Part shown: positions 35,782 through 45,204 of the stretch, in pieces
Position numbering within the stretch: the stretch's first letter is position 1
Layout of the letters: each line of letters opens with the position of its first letter
NCBI RefSeq assembly: GCF_022048975.1
Contig: NZ_JAKMHX010000016.1
Coordinates: 124,001 to 188,000, forward strand
Direction of reading: 5' to 3'
Source: Sporosarcina cyprini
GTDB lineage: Bacteria > Bacillota > Bacilli > Bacillales_A > Planococcaceae
Length of the DNA stretch: 64,000 nucleotides
The notes under the pieces: model-generated
What the model was told of the DNA's origin: nothing
The model's input: the letters and a program-made list of their open reading frames with translations, nothing else
Databases searched by the model: none
Position numbers and translations under genes: made by a program

Positions 35782-37029
35782 CTACAAAGGATGTAAAGCA
35801 GTTGACTGATCAATAAAAATAAATCCATCATACCGGCTGCCAACACGTGAGGGGACAAAATTTCCATACGCCTCGAATTCTGGATTGTAGACAACCCCAA
35901 TGGCGCGATGCCCGATCCATTCGTTGAACAGCTGACGGTTATCGTCTGTGAATAAAAGCACTTTATCCTCCGGGCCAGCTGCGTGCATTTGTCCTTCCCA
36001 CGTATTGAACTTGGCAGGCGGAACCGTCATCCTTTCCAGAGGCGCGCCCCAGCTATCCGCTGCAATGACAGATCCTTCGTAGGTCCCAAATCCAATGGCA
36101 AACGTATTGTTGAGCCCGTATTCCTCCCGGATAAGTTGCCCGACATTGATCATGTTGTCGTCTTTCATAGACGTTTCGGACGCGTCGCCAATATGGGTAT
36201 TGTGTTCCCAAATGATCAGTTTGGCGTCTGGACCATGGTATTTCTTTAATTCATTAATTGCTTCTACCATATGCAAATCGCGAGTGTTCCAAGAAATTGC
36301 GTCGTCCTGCATCATTTCCCGGTAATAGGCCTCCGCATTTTTTGCGACAAGGGCATTCATCGTGACGTTAAGATCCTCTTCATGGTGACTGGCAAAACGT
36401 TCTTCATTCCTTCGGATGGATGACAGCAGCGTAGCAACTTCACTAATGCACTCATCGGAAAAATGAGCAGTCGACAGGGCATAATGCTCGGGCATCCGAT
36501 TGTACGGTTCAAAACAGGAGAACGCCTGTCTTGCTAAAGTAAGATCCGTTCCGTATTGAGGATTTTCGGATAAAAACTTGAGCAATTCATCGATCGATTC
36601 GTACAAACTATACATGTCTATGCCATAAAATCCTGCCTTACTCATCTCTGGCAAGTCATCATTGTGCTGTTTTAGCCACTCGACAAACTCCTTCACTTCT
36701 TCATTCACCCACATCCACGTCGGCCAGCGTCCAAATGATTGTTGCAATACATCTTGCGCGGATCCGTCCTCTACAAACCCTTTAACAAAGCGGTTTACAG
36801 CTGCAGCAGCCGGCCATTCCCCTTCCACTGCCACAATTGTGAACCCTTTTTCTTGAATGAGCCGTTTAGAAAGCTCGGCACGGATCTTGTAAAATTCGTG
36901 TGTCCCGTGGGAAGCCTCTCCGATCATCACCACTTCAGCATGCCCCGCCTCTTCCACGAGTGCATCCAGCGCCTCCTCGTCCAGTGGCATCGCGTACCGC
37001 TCGATCGCCTCTCTCAACTTTTTCGCCAT
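35782..37029 (-). CDS. erythromycin esterase-like protein
   Basis: 415 residues from ATG 37029 (AGGAGAG nine bases upstream). Matches the erythromycin esterase / EreA-like fold family: VVMIGEASHGTHEFYKIRAEL with the first catalytic His and Glu, VAVEGEWPAAAAVNRFVKG, then LIIWEHNTHIGDA with further His residues, and IGFGTYEGSVIAA. Most chromosomal relatives have no proven macrolide activity, so resistance should not be assumed. Monocistronic, divergent from the argS T-box region across the CTCGTAT array. Confidence 0.85.
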   Translation of the reverse strand: MAKKLREAIERYAMPLDEEALDALVEEAGHAEVVMIGEASHGTHEFYKIRAELSKRLIQEKGFTIVAVEGEWPAAAAVNRFVKGFVEDGSAQDVLQQSFGRWPTWMWVNEEVKEFVEWLKQHNDDLPEMSKAGFYGIDMYSLYESIDELLKFLSENPQYGTDLTLARQAFSCFEPYNRMPEHYALSTAHFSDECISEVATLLSSIRRNEERFASHHEEDLNVTMNALVAKNAEAYYREMMQDDAISWNTRDLHMVEAINELKKYHGPDAKLIIWEHNTHIGDASETSMKDDNMINVGQLIREEYGLNNTFAIGFGTYEGSVIAADSWGAPLERMTVPPAKFNTWEGQMHAAGPEDKVLLFTDDNRQLFNEWIGHRAIGVVYNPEFEAYGNFVPSRVGSRYDGFIFIDQSTALHPL

Positions 37030-37195
37030 GACCATCTCTCCTCTCTTCCATAGCATACCCAAGCGGCTTGCGGGGAAACGGTCAGGTTTTATTGGTCATT
37101 TAAAATGGGGGGTATGATTGAGTCAATTGGTTCTATCACCGGTTGGGAGGGTCAACTCACCGGGTAAGTTCTATCACCGCATGGAGACCGAACCG

Positions 37196-38030
37196 CTCGT
37201 ATATTTCTAGAACAGCTCGTATCTCGTCTCCAACCTCTCGTATAATCCTGCAACAGCTCGTATCATACCCGTACAAACTATCAAATCCATTTCTCAGTTG
37301 GTCAAAGGCATTCGGCGCGCCATGGGGCAGGCTAGGACATGTTAATTCTCACGCAAGTCTAAACGATCCAATCTCTCGTGTCTTCCTGTATCAACGCCTG
37401 ACGACCGTACCGCTCGTATATTTCTAGAACCGCTCGTATCTCGTCACCAACCTCTCGTATAATCCTGGTACCGCTCGTATCTCATATCCAACCTCTCGTA
37501 TAATTCTGTAACCGCTCGTATCTTGTTCCTAACCTCTCGTATTCCCGTCCGAACCACCCGTATCATACCCGTACAAACTATCAAATCCATTTCTCAGTTA
37601 GTCAAAGGCATTCTGCGCGCCATGGAGCAGGCTAGGACATGTTACATCTCGCGGATTTCAAGCGGTTCAACTTCACGTATCCTCTATCACCGCCTGGAGA
37701 CCGAACCGCTCGTATATTTCTAGAACCGCTCGTATCTCGTCACCAACCTCTCGTATAATCCTGCAATAGCTCGTATCCCTCTGGCAACCGCTCGTATAAT
37801 CCTGCAACAGCTCTTATCTTGTTTCTAACCTCTCGTATTTCCCACCGAACCACTCATATAATCCCCGAACAAACTATCAAATCAACTTCTTAGTTAGTCA
37901 AAGGCATTCTGCGCGCCATGGAGCAAGCAAGGACATGTTACATCTCGCGGATTTCAAGCGGTTCAACTTCTCGTAGCCCCTATCACCGCCTAAAAACCAA
38001 ACCGCTCGTATATTTCTACGACAGCTCGTA
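37196..38030. repeat. helically phased CTCGTAT repeat array with a 300-bp higher-order repeat
   Basis: Nineteen exact CTCGTAT copies plus variants. Runs start at 37196, 37216, 37237, 37257; at 37413, 37433, 37454, 37474, 37495, 37515, 37536, 37557; and at 37709, 37729, 37750, 37770, 37791, 37811, 37832, 37853, always 20-21 bp apart. Between runs a non-periodic spacer of about 70 bp (GTACAAACTATCAAAT to GGACATGTTA) occurs three times, at 37271, 37571 and about 37870, i.e. 300 and about 296 bp apart. The array separates the divergent erythromycin-esterase-like gene and argS, and ends 10 bp before the argS promoter. Confidence 0.9.
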
Positions 38031-38038
38031 TTTGCCCA

Positions 38039-38068
38039 TTGACACGCATCCCACCGGTTTGCTATATT
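38039..38068 (+). promoter_or_regulatory. argS promoter
   Basis: TTGACA (38039-38044) and TATATT (38063-38068) with an 18-bp spacer: a good sigma-A promoter. It starts transcription just before T-box stem I. Confidence 0.75.
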
Positions 38069-38083
38069 GATATACAATATCGT

Positions 38084-38313
38084 TGACGAAGAGAGTAATG
38101 CTCCTTTTCTTTCAAAGCGAGCCGGGGATGGTGGAAGCCTGGCGGAAGAAGGTTCATGAAGCGCACTTCGTAGATGCTTTTCTGAAGGAAGTAGGAAAGG
38201 CCGGTGTCTCGCCGTTAGGAGAAAGGTGGCCCGACGGATCGGGCAATTTGAGTGGTACCGCGGAACGAGCTTCCGTCTCATTGATTGAGACGGGGGCTTT
38301 TTTATTTTCTAAA
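38084..38313 (+). ncRNA. T-box leader of argS
   Basis: The T-box sequence GAGTGGTACCGCGG is at about 38250-38263, followed by a terminator (CCGTCTCA and TGAGACGG flanked by AGC/GCT, then six U) ending near 38310. The stem I region begins around 38084 (GACGAAGAGAGTAA). A candidate specifier codon CGC (arginine) followed by AC lies in GAAGCGCACTTCG near 38160, consistent with control of argS by uncharged arginine tRNA. Confidence 0.92.
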
Positions 38314-38328
38314 AAAGGGGTTAATGGT

Positions 38329-39993
38329 ATGAAACAAGTTGTGATAGAGGCGTTGCAAACGGTGAGTCCTGTGCCAATCGAACCGCAAATGGTGGAGCGG
38401 CCGCTTCATTCGCAAATGGGCGATTATGCGTTGCCTTGTTTTTCGATGGCAAAGACGTTGCGGAAGGCGCCGAAGCTTATTGCGGAGGAAATTGCAGCGG
38501 CGGTTTCGCATCCTGCAATTGAAAAAGCGGAAGCTGTGAATGGCTATGTCAATCTGTTCCTTCAGCGGGATGCCGCTGCGGAACCTGTTCTCCGCTCCAT
38601 TTTGGCTGAGGGTCCGACTTACGGATCGTCAATGATTGGAGCAGATGGTGTGGTGACGATCGATATGTCTTCTCCGAATATTGCGAAGCCCTTCTCCATG
38701 GGTCATCTGCGCTCTACGGTTATTGGCAATTCGATCGCTTTATTGCTGGAGAAGTCGGGCTATCGTCCTGTGAAAATCAATTACATCGGTGACTGGGGCA
38801 CCCAGTTTGGCAAGCTGCTGACAGCTTATCGCAAGTGGGGCAGCCAGGAAGCGGTCGAACAGGCGCCGATTAAGACGTTGCTTCAGCTGTACATCCGTTT
38901 CCATGAAGAAGCCGAGACGGATCTATCCTTAAATGACGAAGGAAGAGCCGCTTTTAAAGCGTTGGAGGATGGCGAGCCGAATGCCCTGGCCCTTTGGAGA
39001 TGGTTCAAAGAGGAGTCGCTGAACGAATTCCAGCGCATTTATGATTTACTTGGCGTTACCTTCGATTCTTATAATGGCGAAGCCTACTACAACGATAAGA
39101 TGGAGCCTGTTGTGGAATGGCTAGATTCAGAAGGATTGCTCAAGGAATCAGATGGTGCGCTTGTTGTTGACCTCGGCGAGGAGATGCCGCCTTGTTTAAT
39201 TAAGAAATCGGACGGCGCAACGCTATACGCAACGCGCGATTTGGCTGCGGCACTCGACCGGAAAACCACTTATGGTTTTGAGAAATCCATTTACGTTGTC
39301 GGGAATGAACAAAGTCTTCATTTTCAACAAATTAAACTAGTGCTTAAACAATTGGGATGCGATTGGGCTCAGGACATTACACATGTCCCATTCGGCATGA
39401 TTCTAAAAGACGGAAAAAAGATGTCGACCCGGAAAGGGAAGCTGGTTTTGCTGGAGGAAGTGCTGAAGGAAGCCATTGAACTCGCCAAGCGTAACATTGA
39501 AGCGAAGAATCCTTCCTTGGAAAATAAAGAAGAAGTGGCTAAATCGGTTGGTGTAGGAGCCATCCTATTCAGCGACTTGAAGCAGCACCGGAAACATGAT
39601 ATTGAATTCGACCTGGAAAAAATGCTGCAAACCGAAGGCGAAACGGGCCCCTATCTCCAATATAGCTGTGCCCGGGCTCATGCTGTCCTGCGGAAGGCGG
39701 ATGGGCGTGGAGAAGAGGGTATCTCTTCTGTAAATGATTATGAATGGGATATCATTACGCAGCTCCAGCACTTCCCGGAAGCCGTCCAAAGAGCAACCGT
39801 GGAACTGGATCCATCCATCATTGCCAAGTATGCCATCGATCTTGCGCAAGCTTTCAACTCGTTCTATGGCAACGTCCATATCCTGTCAGATGCCGTCAAC
39901 CAATCGTTCCGTCTATCCCTTGTTCAATGCGTCAGCATTGTATTGGAGGAGTCCATGCGATTGCTCGGCATGCAAGCACCGCGGGAAATGTAA
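38329..39993 (+). CDS. argS: arginyl-tRNA synthetase
   Basis: Charges arginine tRNA in the cytosol. 554 residues from the ATG at 38329, the usual length; the upstream in-frame extension is T-box leader. Class I signature SPNIAKPFSMGHLRST carries the HIGH-like motif, and the KMSKS equivalent is KKMSTRKG. The C-terminal anticodon-binding DALR domain ends YGNVHILS and RLLGMQAPREM. Expression is controlled by the T-box. It ends at a strong terminator shared with the convergent mini-NrdE gene. Confidence 0.97.
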   Translation: MKQVVIEALQTVSPVPIEPQMVERPLHSQMGDYALPCFSMAKTLRKAPKLIAEEIAAAVSHPAIEKAEAVNGYVNLFLQRDAAAEPVLRSILAEGPTYGSSMIGADGVVTIDMSSPNIAKPFSMGHLRSTVIGNSIALLLEKSGYRPVKINYIGDWGTQFGKLLTAYRKWGSQEAVEQAPIKTLLQLYIRFHEEAETDLSLNDEGRAAFKALEDGEPNALALWRWFKEESLNEFQRIYDLLGVTFDSYNGEAYYNDKMEPVVEWLDSEGLLKESDGALVVDLGEEMPPCLIKKSDGATLYATRDLAAALDRKTTYGFEKSIYVVGNEQSLHFQQIKLVLKQLGCDWAQDITHVPFGMILKDGKKMSTRKGKLVLLEEVLKEAIELAKRNIEAKNPSLENKEEVAKSVGVGAILFSDLKQHRKHDIEFDLEKMLQTEGETGPYLQYSCARAHAVLRKADGRGEEGISSVNDYEWDIITQLQHFPEAVQRATVELDPSIIAKYAIDLAQAFNSFYGNVHILSDAVNQSFRLSLVQCVSIVLEESMRLLGMQAPREM

Positions 39994-40003
39994 TCATTAA
40001 AAA

Positions 40004-40033
40004 ACGACCTGTGCAGCCTATCGCACAGGTCGT
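40004..40033. terminator. terminator between argS and the mini-NrdE gene
   Basis: ACGACCTGTGC and GCACAGGTCGT form a perfect 11-bp stem with an 8-base loop; T-rich flanks on both strands serve both convergent genes. Confidence 0.85.
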
Positions 40034-40039
40034 GTTTCT

Positions 40040-40855
40040 TTATATGCAAACGGTGAGGCGTGCTCCATTTTTCCATGCGTGCATCTGTAGATGGTATAAG
40101 TCAATCACTTTATAGGCTGCCGGCAATTCAAAAGCAATCGGAGCAATCCATGCCGCGCCATCATCCAAATAGCTCAACATATTGTTGACAAGTCGCACTT
40201 GAATGGCGACGATCTGGTTGATCCTATTTTTCTGCCGAACTCGTTCCACATGCAAGGTGGACCCAGCCGAAACAATTTTTTTAGGTAAGGCAGGATCCAC
40301 TTGATCTTCAAAGAAGAAGTCTGGCTGCCTGCTTTTTATTTGTTGCCCCAGCAGTTCTTTCATCAGGCCAATGGCGGAGACTCCTCTCGTCCCCTCCCCT
40401 CCTTTGTAAAACATCTGCCAAGAACCACATTCTAACACTCTCTCCAAAAAGAGGTCAGACAGGCCCGCAGTAAAGGGCAGGCCTTCCTGCAACTGCCTAA
40501 TCACTTGTTGATCTGAAACCCGTACCCTCTTTGTCTCACTCTCCAGCGGAGGGATGATGCCCCACAATGCACTCACCAAATCTGTAGACAGTGTGATATA
40601 CCCATTGGATAAAGCCCAGTACGTGTCCACCACTTTTTCAATCCGGTCCACCTGTTCCTGCTGCATTGCTTTCATTGCGAGAAATAGCAGGTCGTCTTCA
40701 TTGGAAATGGATATGGAATAAAATCGGGCAGTCAATTCCCGTTCTAACCTTTCCATGTCTCGTTCCGTATAACGTGTTTTTTCAAGTGTCAGGTATTCCG
40801 GAAACTTCTCATTAAATTCAGCGCCAATGCCATACTCCTGATGAATTGCTCTCAT
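40040..40855 (-). CDS. truncated NrdE-like protein lacking reductase catalytic residues
   Basis: 271 residues from ATG 40855 (AAAGGAGACGG site). It aligns in order with blocks of the 740-residue NrdE nearby: LLFLAMKAMQQEQVDRIEK then VVDTYWALSNGYITLST (NrdE RLGKIAEAYWAMSNLYMTV), LSDLFLERVLECGSWQMF (NrdE LPDIFMEQVEARGNWHLF), VSAIGLMKELLGQQI, VAIQVRLVNNML and LYHLQMHAWKNGARLTV. The active-site loop and the first cysteine block are missing, the VCNLSS cysteine is replaced (IVSAGST), and the radical-transfer YY becomes VC. The frame is intact, so this is a shortened, probably non-catalytic paralogue. A cobalamin riboswitch precedes it. Confidence 0.82.
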   Translation of the reverse strand: MRAIHQEYGIGAEFNEKFPEYLTLEKTRYTERDMERLERELTARFYSISISNEDDLLFLAMKAMQQEQVDRIEKVVDTYWALSNGYITLSTDLVSALWGIIPPLESETKRVRVSDQQVIRQLQEGLPFTAGLSDLFLERVLECGSWQMFYKGGEGTRGVSAIGLMKELLGQQIKSRQPDFFFEDQVDPALPKKIVSAGSTLHVERVRQKNRINQIVAIQVRLVNNMLSYLDDGAAWIAPIAFELPAAYKVIDLYHLQMHAWKNGARLTVCI

Positions 40856-40879
40856 CTTCCGTCTCCTTTCAATGAAAAA

Positions 40880-40915
40880 GAGCAATCGCCTGCCACTTCG
40901 GCAGAGCGATTGCTC
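40880..40915 (-). terminator. expression-platform terminator of the second cobalamin riboswitch
   Basis: GAGCAATCGC and GCGATTGCTC form a perfect 10-bp outer stem, continuing inward as CTGCC/GGCAG; five U follow on the minus strand. It lies between the aptamer and the mini-NrdE start. Confidence 0.88.
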
Positions 40916-40976
40916 ATAATTGATCATTAGGAAACAAATTGGAACCCTAAAAAGCCCGATGGACCGGGATCCGTTT

Positions 40977-41165
40977 CGCCTCCACCTCTCAACCCCCGAA
41001 GAAAGTGTCGCTATGACGATGGATGGCAGGTCTCCTGGCTTGCGCTTCCTCCTTCCACCCGCCTTCCCATAGTTGCCTATAGTGGCTTATCGGTGGTCGT
41101 CTGCGCTTACAGTTGCGGGGACAGCTCCGGATTTCCGGATTCCCTATTAAACCGTTACGGTACCA
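40977..41165 (-). ncRNA. cobalamin riboswitch controlling the mini-NrdE gene
   Basis: On the minus strand: AATAGGGAATCCGG, GGAGCTGTCCCCGCAACTGTA and the B12 box AAGCCAGGAGACCTGCC, the canonical aptamer blocks. It shares an identical stretch of about 28 bases (ending in GGGGGTTGAGAGG on the minus strand) and the upstream GGTACCG with the nrdE riboswitch, so the two are recent paralogues. Confidence 0.94.
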
Positions 41166-41204
41166 TTTCATCGTTCAATATGTGCTATTCAATTTTTTCG
41201 AGAC

Positions 41205-43310
41205 TTATACTTGTAGTTTAAAGCGCTCGACCACTTCTTGCAACTCATTGGCTATATTTTTCATGCGGGTTGTTGAATCTGCCACCCGTTCCAATTCCGT
41301 TTGCTGCGCTGCAGATGACGCACTGACTTGTTCTGCGGATGCCGCGGTCTCTTCTGACACAGCCGACACACTCTGGATCGAAAGCATCGCTTGATCCTTA
41401 TTCGTCAGCATCTCATTTAGTTCTGCATTTAATTCCTGAATGACTTCGCTCATCCGCTCTGTCAGTTCAGCATTTTGATGGAAGGAAGCTTCCGTACTGG
41501 ATACCGATTCGTTCTGCCCTTCCATTGCTTTTAGGTTCGTTTCAATAACTGCTGCCGTTTGGTTGGACTCTTCAAGAATCTCCTGGACAGTTTGCTGGAT
41601 GACTTCGGTTTCCGTGCGGGATTGCTCTGCAAGTTTACGCACTTCTTCCGCCACGACCGCAAATCCTTTGCCGTGCTCCCCTGCCCGTGCCGCTTCAATG
41701 CTAGCGTTCAAGGCAAGCAGATTCGTCTGAGCTGTTATGTCATGAATCGACGTGATCACTTGATTGATCGCATCAATTTTGGATGACAACGCGCTCATTT
41801 GATCCTTCACTTTCGCATTCATCTCATTCGCAGAAGCATTGTGTTCACGCAAATTCGCCACTTCCGACATCCCTTTTTCTGTCGATTCAATCGTTTGATG
41901 GGACAGGTCATTCATGCGTTGCGAGAGCTGGGACAGGATATTGATCTGCTCCGCCAATTCCGCCATAACACGGCTCGTTTCTTCCGTATCCTCTGACTGC
42001 TTGGAAGCACCTTGGGCAATTTCGTTTGTTGCCAATGAAACTTCTTCACTGGAAGCTACGATTTCTTCAAATGCATGGTGCACATGTGAAGAGGATTCGC
42101 TCAATTCATTTGAGGAACGCTGAACCGACTGGATCGCTTCGTTGGTCTGAAGCAGCATATCATTATACGCTTTTGCCACTGCGCCGATTTCGTCATTGCG
42201 GATATGCTTTTCATCTACAAAGTGCGTCATATCTCCTGTTGCAGCTGTTTCAATAGATTTCTGCAAGAAGGACAGCGGTTTTAATTGCTTGAAGATGAAC
42301 CAGACTGTTGCCGCCGTCATTAAGACAATCATGACAACAGCCGCCAGAATCGTCATAAGGAGAATTGCGTTGTACGTCTCCAAAATTTTGGATTTGGGCA
42401 CTACCGTTTGCACCGTCCATACTTCGTCAATATTAGGAAGCGTAATTGGCGCGAACGAGTTGAAAGCCAGTTCCTTCAATCCCTTGGAATCAACATAAAG
42501 TGTTCCGGCTTCCCCTTGGTCGAGCTTTTCTTTGACAGGCGCCCAGTCAATTGCATCTACCATGTTCGTGCCGTTCATCTCCGGATTCAGACTGTTGGCC
42601 GTCAAATCCCCTGCATCCGTAATAATGGAGGCATAGCCGCCAACCGGCTTGATGGAATGAACGAGATCATTAAGAAAATCGATTGAAATATCCGTCGTCA
42701 ACACACCGAAAAATTGCCCCGACTCCGTTATAAGTGGAACCGAGATAGTCGTCATTAAGACCGTTTGACCACCTGCGTTATACTCATACGGTTCGGTCAA
42801 AACAGCCCGCTTTTCATTTTTTGGTACTAAATACCAGTCCCCTTCGCCTGGGTTGTCATAGCCGCTCAACGGTTCCACGCCGATGCCATCTTCCTTTTTG
42901 TACAGATACGGTACAAAGCGGTCTGTTGAATCTACGAGTCCATTTTGAATATTGCCATCCAATGGGATAAAACCTTTTTCAAAAATCGCTGCCATTCCCG
43001 TGGCATCGTCATTCTTCTTCAAGTTATTTTCAATGACATGAATCACTTCATCTGTCGTTAGATCATGATTCGCTTGCAATGTTTCAAATATGTGCTTTGT
43101 TGTATGCAGCATTTCGTTTGTCCGGTCAAACCGTTCGCTAAGGATCGTTGCGTTTAACTTGGAATTCTCCACGGCAAACTCTTCAGCGTCATCCATGCTC
43201 TGTTTATGTAAAAATGTGCTAGTGGTCACCGTGTAAATTACAAACAAAATAACAAACAATCCGATGATCAATCCGGATAATTTCCATGCAATACTTTTCT
43301 TTTTTATCAC
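41205..43310 (-). CDS. methyl-accepting chemotaxis protein with Cache sensor
   Basis: 701 residues. N-terminal transmembrane helix at about 10-32, an extracellular sensor of about 270 residues of the double-Cache type ([40 protein letters not shown]), a second helix near 315-338, a HAMP domain and a long cytosolic signalling coiled coil. The CheA/CheW-contacting hairpin is [19 protein letters not shown] followed by [15 protein letters not shown]. Cache domains of this type usually bind small acids or amino acids; the ligand here is unknown. Monocistronic. Confidence 0.93.
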   Translation of the reverse strand: MIKKKSIAWKLSGLIIGLFVILFVIYTVTTSTFLHKQSMDDAEEFAVENSKLNATILSERFDRTNEMLHTTKHIFETLQANHDLTTDEVIHVIENNLKKNDDATGMAAIFEKGFIPLDGNIQNGLVDSTDRFVPYLYKKEDGIGVEPLSGYDNPGEGDWYLVPKNEKRAVLTEPYEYNAGGQTVLMTTISVPLITESGQFFGVLTTDISIDFLNDLVHSIKPVGGYASIITDAGDLTANSLNPEMNGTNMVDAIDWAPVKEKLDQGEAGTLYVDSKGLKELAFNSFAPITLPNIDEVWTVQTVVPKSKILETYNAILLMTILAAVVMIVLMTAATVWFIFKQLKPLSFLQKSIETAATGDMTHFVDEKHIRNDEIGAVAKAYNDMLLQTNEAIQSVQRSSNELSESSSHVHHAFEEIVASSEEVSLATNEIAQGASKQSEDTEETSRVMAELAEQINILSQLSQRMNDLSHQTIESTEKGMSEVANLREHNASANEMNAKVKDQMSALSSKIDAINQVITSIHDITAQTNLLALNASIEAARAGEHGKGFAVVAEEVRKLAEQSRTETEVIQQTVQEILEESNQTAAVIETNLKAMEGQNESVSSTEASFHQNAELTERMSEVIQELNAELNEMLTNKDQAMLSIQSVSAVSEETAASAEQVSASSAAQQTELERVADSTTRMKNIANELQEVVERFKLQV

Positions 43311-43396
43311 TGGGTGCTACCTCCTATTTCATGTTCTACATCTTATATCGTACGACCTAGAAAAATTTGAAGGATTTGTGTCAATTAACCATAAAA

Positions 43397-43423
43397 AAAG
43401 CATTCCGAAAACGGAATGCTTTT
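43397..43423 (-). terminator. terminator downstream of mdh
   Basis: AAAAGCATTCC and GGAATGCTTTT form a perfect stem with a 6-base loop, followed by TTTTTTT on the minus strand, about 100 bp past the mdh stop. Confidence 0.8.
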
Positions 43424-43523
43424 GTACTATTTTTCTCAACTCGCAGATTTGTTCTATCTGGCGAGTGTTCCTATTATCTTCTATTAATTGCAACCTGGGC
43501 GACTACGAATAAATTCAGTAATC

Positions 43524-44465
43524 TTATCGATTGCAAATATCTAAGACAACCTGAACAGACTGCGCGGATTTATCAAGCGCCCGCTTCTCTTCGTCGGTTA
43601 ATGGAAGTTCAATGATACTCTCAATTCCATTGCCGCCAAGGACAGTCGGAACTCCTAGATAAATATCCTCGTAGCCATATTCTCCTTCCAAATAGGCGAT
43701 GGATGGTAAAATACGCTTTTTGTCTTTAATGATCGCTTCCGCCATCTGGACGAGAGCGGCTGCCGGCGCGTAGTAGGCACTTCCGTTACCGAGAAGGGCT
43801 ACAATTTCACCGCCGCCTTTTCTTGTCCGCTCGACAATAGCTTGAAGGCGATCCGCTGGTATGATTTTATCAAGCGGAATTCCGCCTGCATTTGAATAGC
43901 GTACGAGTGGCACCATATCATCCCCATGCCCGCCTAGAACGAATCCAGAGACATCCTCAACAGAAATGTTCAGTTCTTCCGCTACAAATGTATTGAAGCG
44001 TGCGGTGTCCAGTACGCCGGACTGGCCGATTACACGGTTTTTCGGAAAACCGGTCGTCTTGTAGCAGACGTATGTCATGGCATCGACCGGATTGCTTAAA
44101 ATGAGAACGGTGCTCTCAGGAGCATATTGTTTAATCTGTTCTGAAACAGATCGCATGATTTTCGCGTTAGTTGTGACAAGATCATCACGGCTCATGCCAG
44201 GTTTCCGGGCAATTCCAGCCGTAACAATGACCATATCGGCATCTTGGATATCGGAATAGTCCGATGTGCCGATGATCATGGAGTCAAACCGCTGGACCGG
44301 GCTCGTTTGCAATAAATCGAGCGCTTTTCCTTTTGTCGGGTTCACTAAATCGGGGATGTCCACCAATACGACATCGCCTAATTCTTTTTGCGCTATCATA
44401 AGAGCAACAGTGGCTCCGGTATGCCCGGCTCCGATGACGGCGATTTTATGTCTGCGAAATGCCAA
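43524..44465 (-). CDS. mdh: malate dehydrogenase
   Basis: Interconverts malate and oxaloacetate with NAD. 313 residues, from a TTG at 44465 nine bases after AAAGGAGATG. The NAD fold begins [15 protein letters not shown]; the substrate-specifying loop [10 protein letters not shown] has the Arg expected for malate rather than lactate; the catalytic His is in [11 protein letters not shown]. It lies downstream of the eut cluster in the same direction, with a 100-bp gap, so it may or may not share its transcript. Confidence 0.94.
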   Translation of the reverse strand: MAFRRHKIAVIGAGHTGATVALMIAQKELGDVVLVDIPDLVNPTKGKALDLLQTSPVQRFDSMIIGTSDYSDIQDADMVIVTAGIARKPGMSRDDLVTTNAKIMRSVSEQIKQYAPESTVLILSNPVDAMTYVCYKTTGFPKNRVIGQSGVLDTARFNTFVAEELNISVEDVSGFVLGGHGDDMVPLVRYSNAGGIPLDKIIPADRLQAIVERTRKGGGEIVALLGNGSAYYAPAAALVQMAEAIIKDKKRILPSIAYLEGEYGYEDIYLGVPTVLGGNGIESIIELPLTDEEKRALDKSAQSVQVVLDICNR

Positions 44466-44564
44466 CTTCGCTCATCTCCTTTATCAATGCCTGCAAAAAA
44501 GGGTTAACATGATGCGTCAGGCTTCGACGAATCATAGCCTATTGCCTGCAGGTGCCATTGCGTC

Positions 44565-44912
44565 TTATTGCTTTTTAGTGGATTTCGGTTTTGCTGATTC
44601 CGATTGCTTTTCCTGCTTCGGAGCCAGTGGTTCCACCACAGGAGCCGGCTTTACCATGCCGTAAACAGATTCATCTGGACGAGGGATAACATGAGATCCC
44701 AATAGCTCGCCGACACGTGACGCAGCGTCACGACCTGCTTCCACAGCCGCCTGGACTGCACCGACATCGCCTTGCACGATAACCGTCACAATCCCGCCAT
44801 CCACCATCTCTTGCTTCACAAGGGACACATTGGATGCTTTAATCATGGCATCCGCCGCTTCAATGGAACCGATCAACCCTTTTGTTTCAATCATTCCGAT
44901 TGCTTGACTCAT
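44565..44912 (-). CDS. BMC-domain shell protein with C-terminal tail
   Basis: 115 residues. The first 90 are a canonical BMC hexamer domain ([20 protein letters not shown], then [19 protein letters not shown]). They are about as close to the EutM-type protein at 46.1 kb as paralogues. A 25-residue Pro/Lys/Gln-rich tail ([19 protein letters not shown]) follows, not found in plain EutM, recalling EutK- or PduK-like shell proteins with extensions. It overlaps the EutN-like gene by 26 bp. Part of the ethanolamine microcompartment shell. Confidence 0.9.
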   Translation of the reverse strand: MSQAIGMIETKGLIGSIEAADAMIKASNVSLVKQEMVDGGIVTVIVQGDVGAVQAAVEAGRDAASRVGELLGSHVIPRPDESVYGMVKPAPVVEPLAPKQEKQSESAKPKSTKKQ

Positions 44913-45189
44913 CGATTTCGCCTCTCTTCACTTCTGTAGAATCAATGATTCCTATGACTACCGCATCGATAGGAATCGGATTTTCTTTCATAATATAACG
45001 TGAGGAGCCGCCGCTCGTAATCAGGACTTCATCACCAATGCCCGCACCGATCCGGTCTGCTGCCACCATTTGCGTCTGGATGGCGTTTCCGTATGCATCA
45101 ATCGGCTGGATAATCAGCAATTTCAACCCTTGCAGGCCTTCTTCCTTGCGTGTGGCCCATACGTTACCGATCACTTTTCCCATTCGCAT
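44887..45189 (-). CDS. eutN: EutN/CcmL-type microcompartment vertex protein
   Basis: 100 residues. EutN/CcmL proteins form pentamers that cap shell vertices. Landmarks: [47 protein letters not shown] and the C-terminal VVIGIIDST. It has the usual Shine-Dalgarno (AAGGTGATT) and sits between PduL and the tailed BMC gene. Confidence 0.93.
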   Translation of the reverse strand: MRMGKVIGNVWATRKEEGLQGLKLLIIQPIDAYGNAIQTQMVAADRIGAGIGDEVLITSGGSSRYIMKENPIPIDAVVIGIIDSTEVKRGEIDESSNRND

Positions 45190-45204
45190 GCGTAATCACC
45201 TTTT

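Noticed and set aside
35782..37029. Macrolide resistance gene
   Set aside because: Family match to erythromycin esterases is good, but chromosomal relatives often lack that activity and nothing here shows a mobile context.
37196..38030. CRISPR array
   Set aside because: The conserved core is only 7 bp at 20-21 bp steps with no 25-35 bp repeat, no uniform spacers and no cas genes.
38083..38328. Upstream in-frame extension of argS
   Set aside because: This is the T-box leader; the real start at 38329 has a proper site and gives the normal protein length.
40040..40855. Simple pseudogene of nrdE
   Set aside because: The frame is intact from a strong ribosome site to stop, missing parts are removed in frame, and the riboswitch is complete; kept as a CDS with a note.
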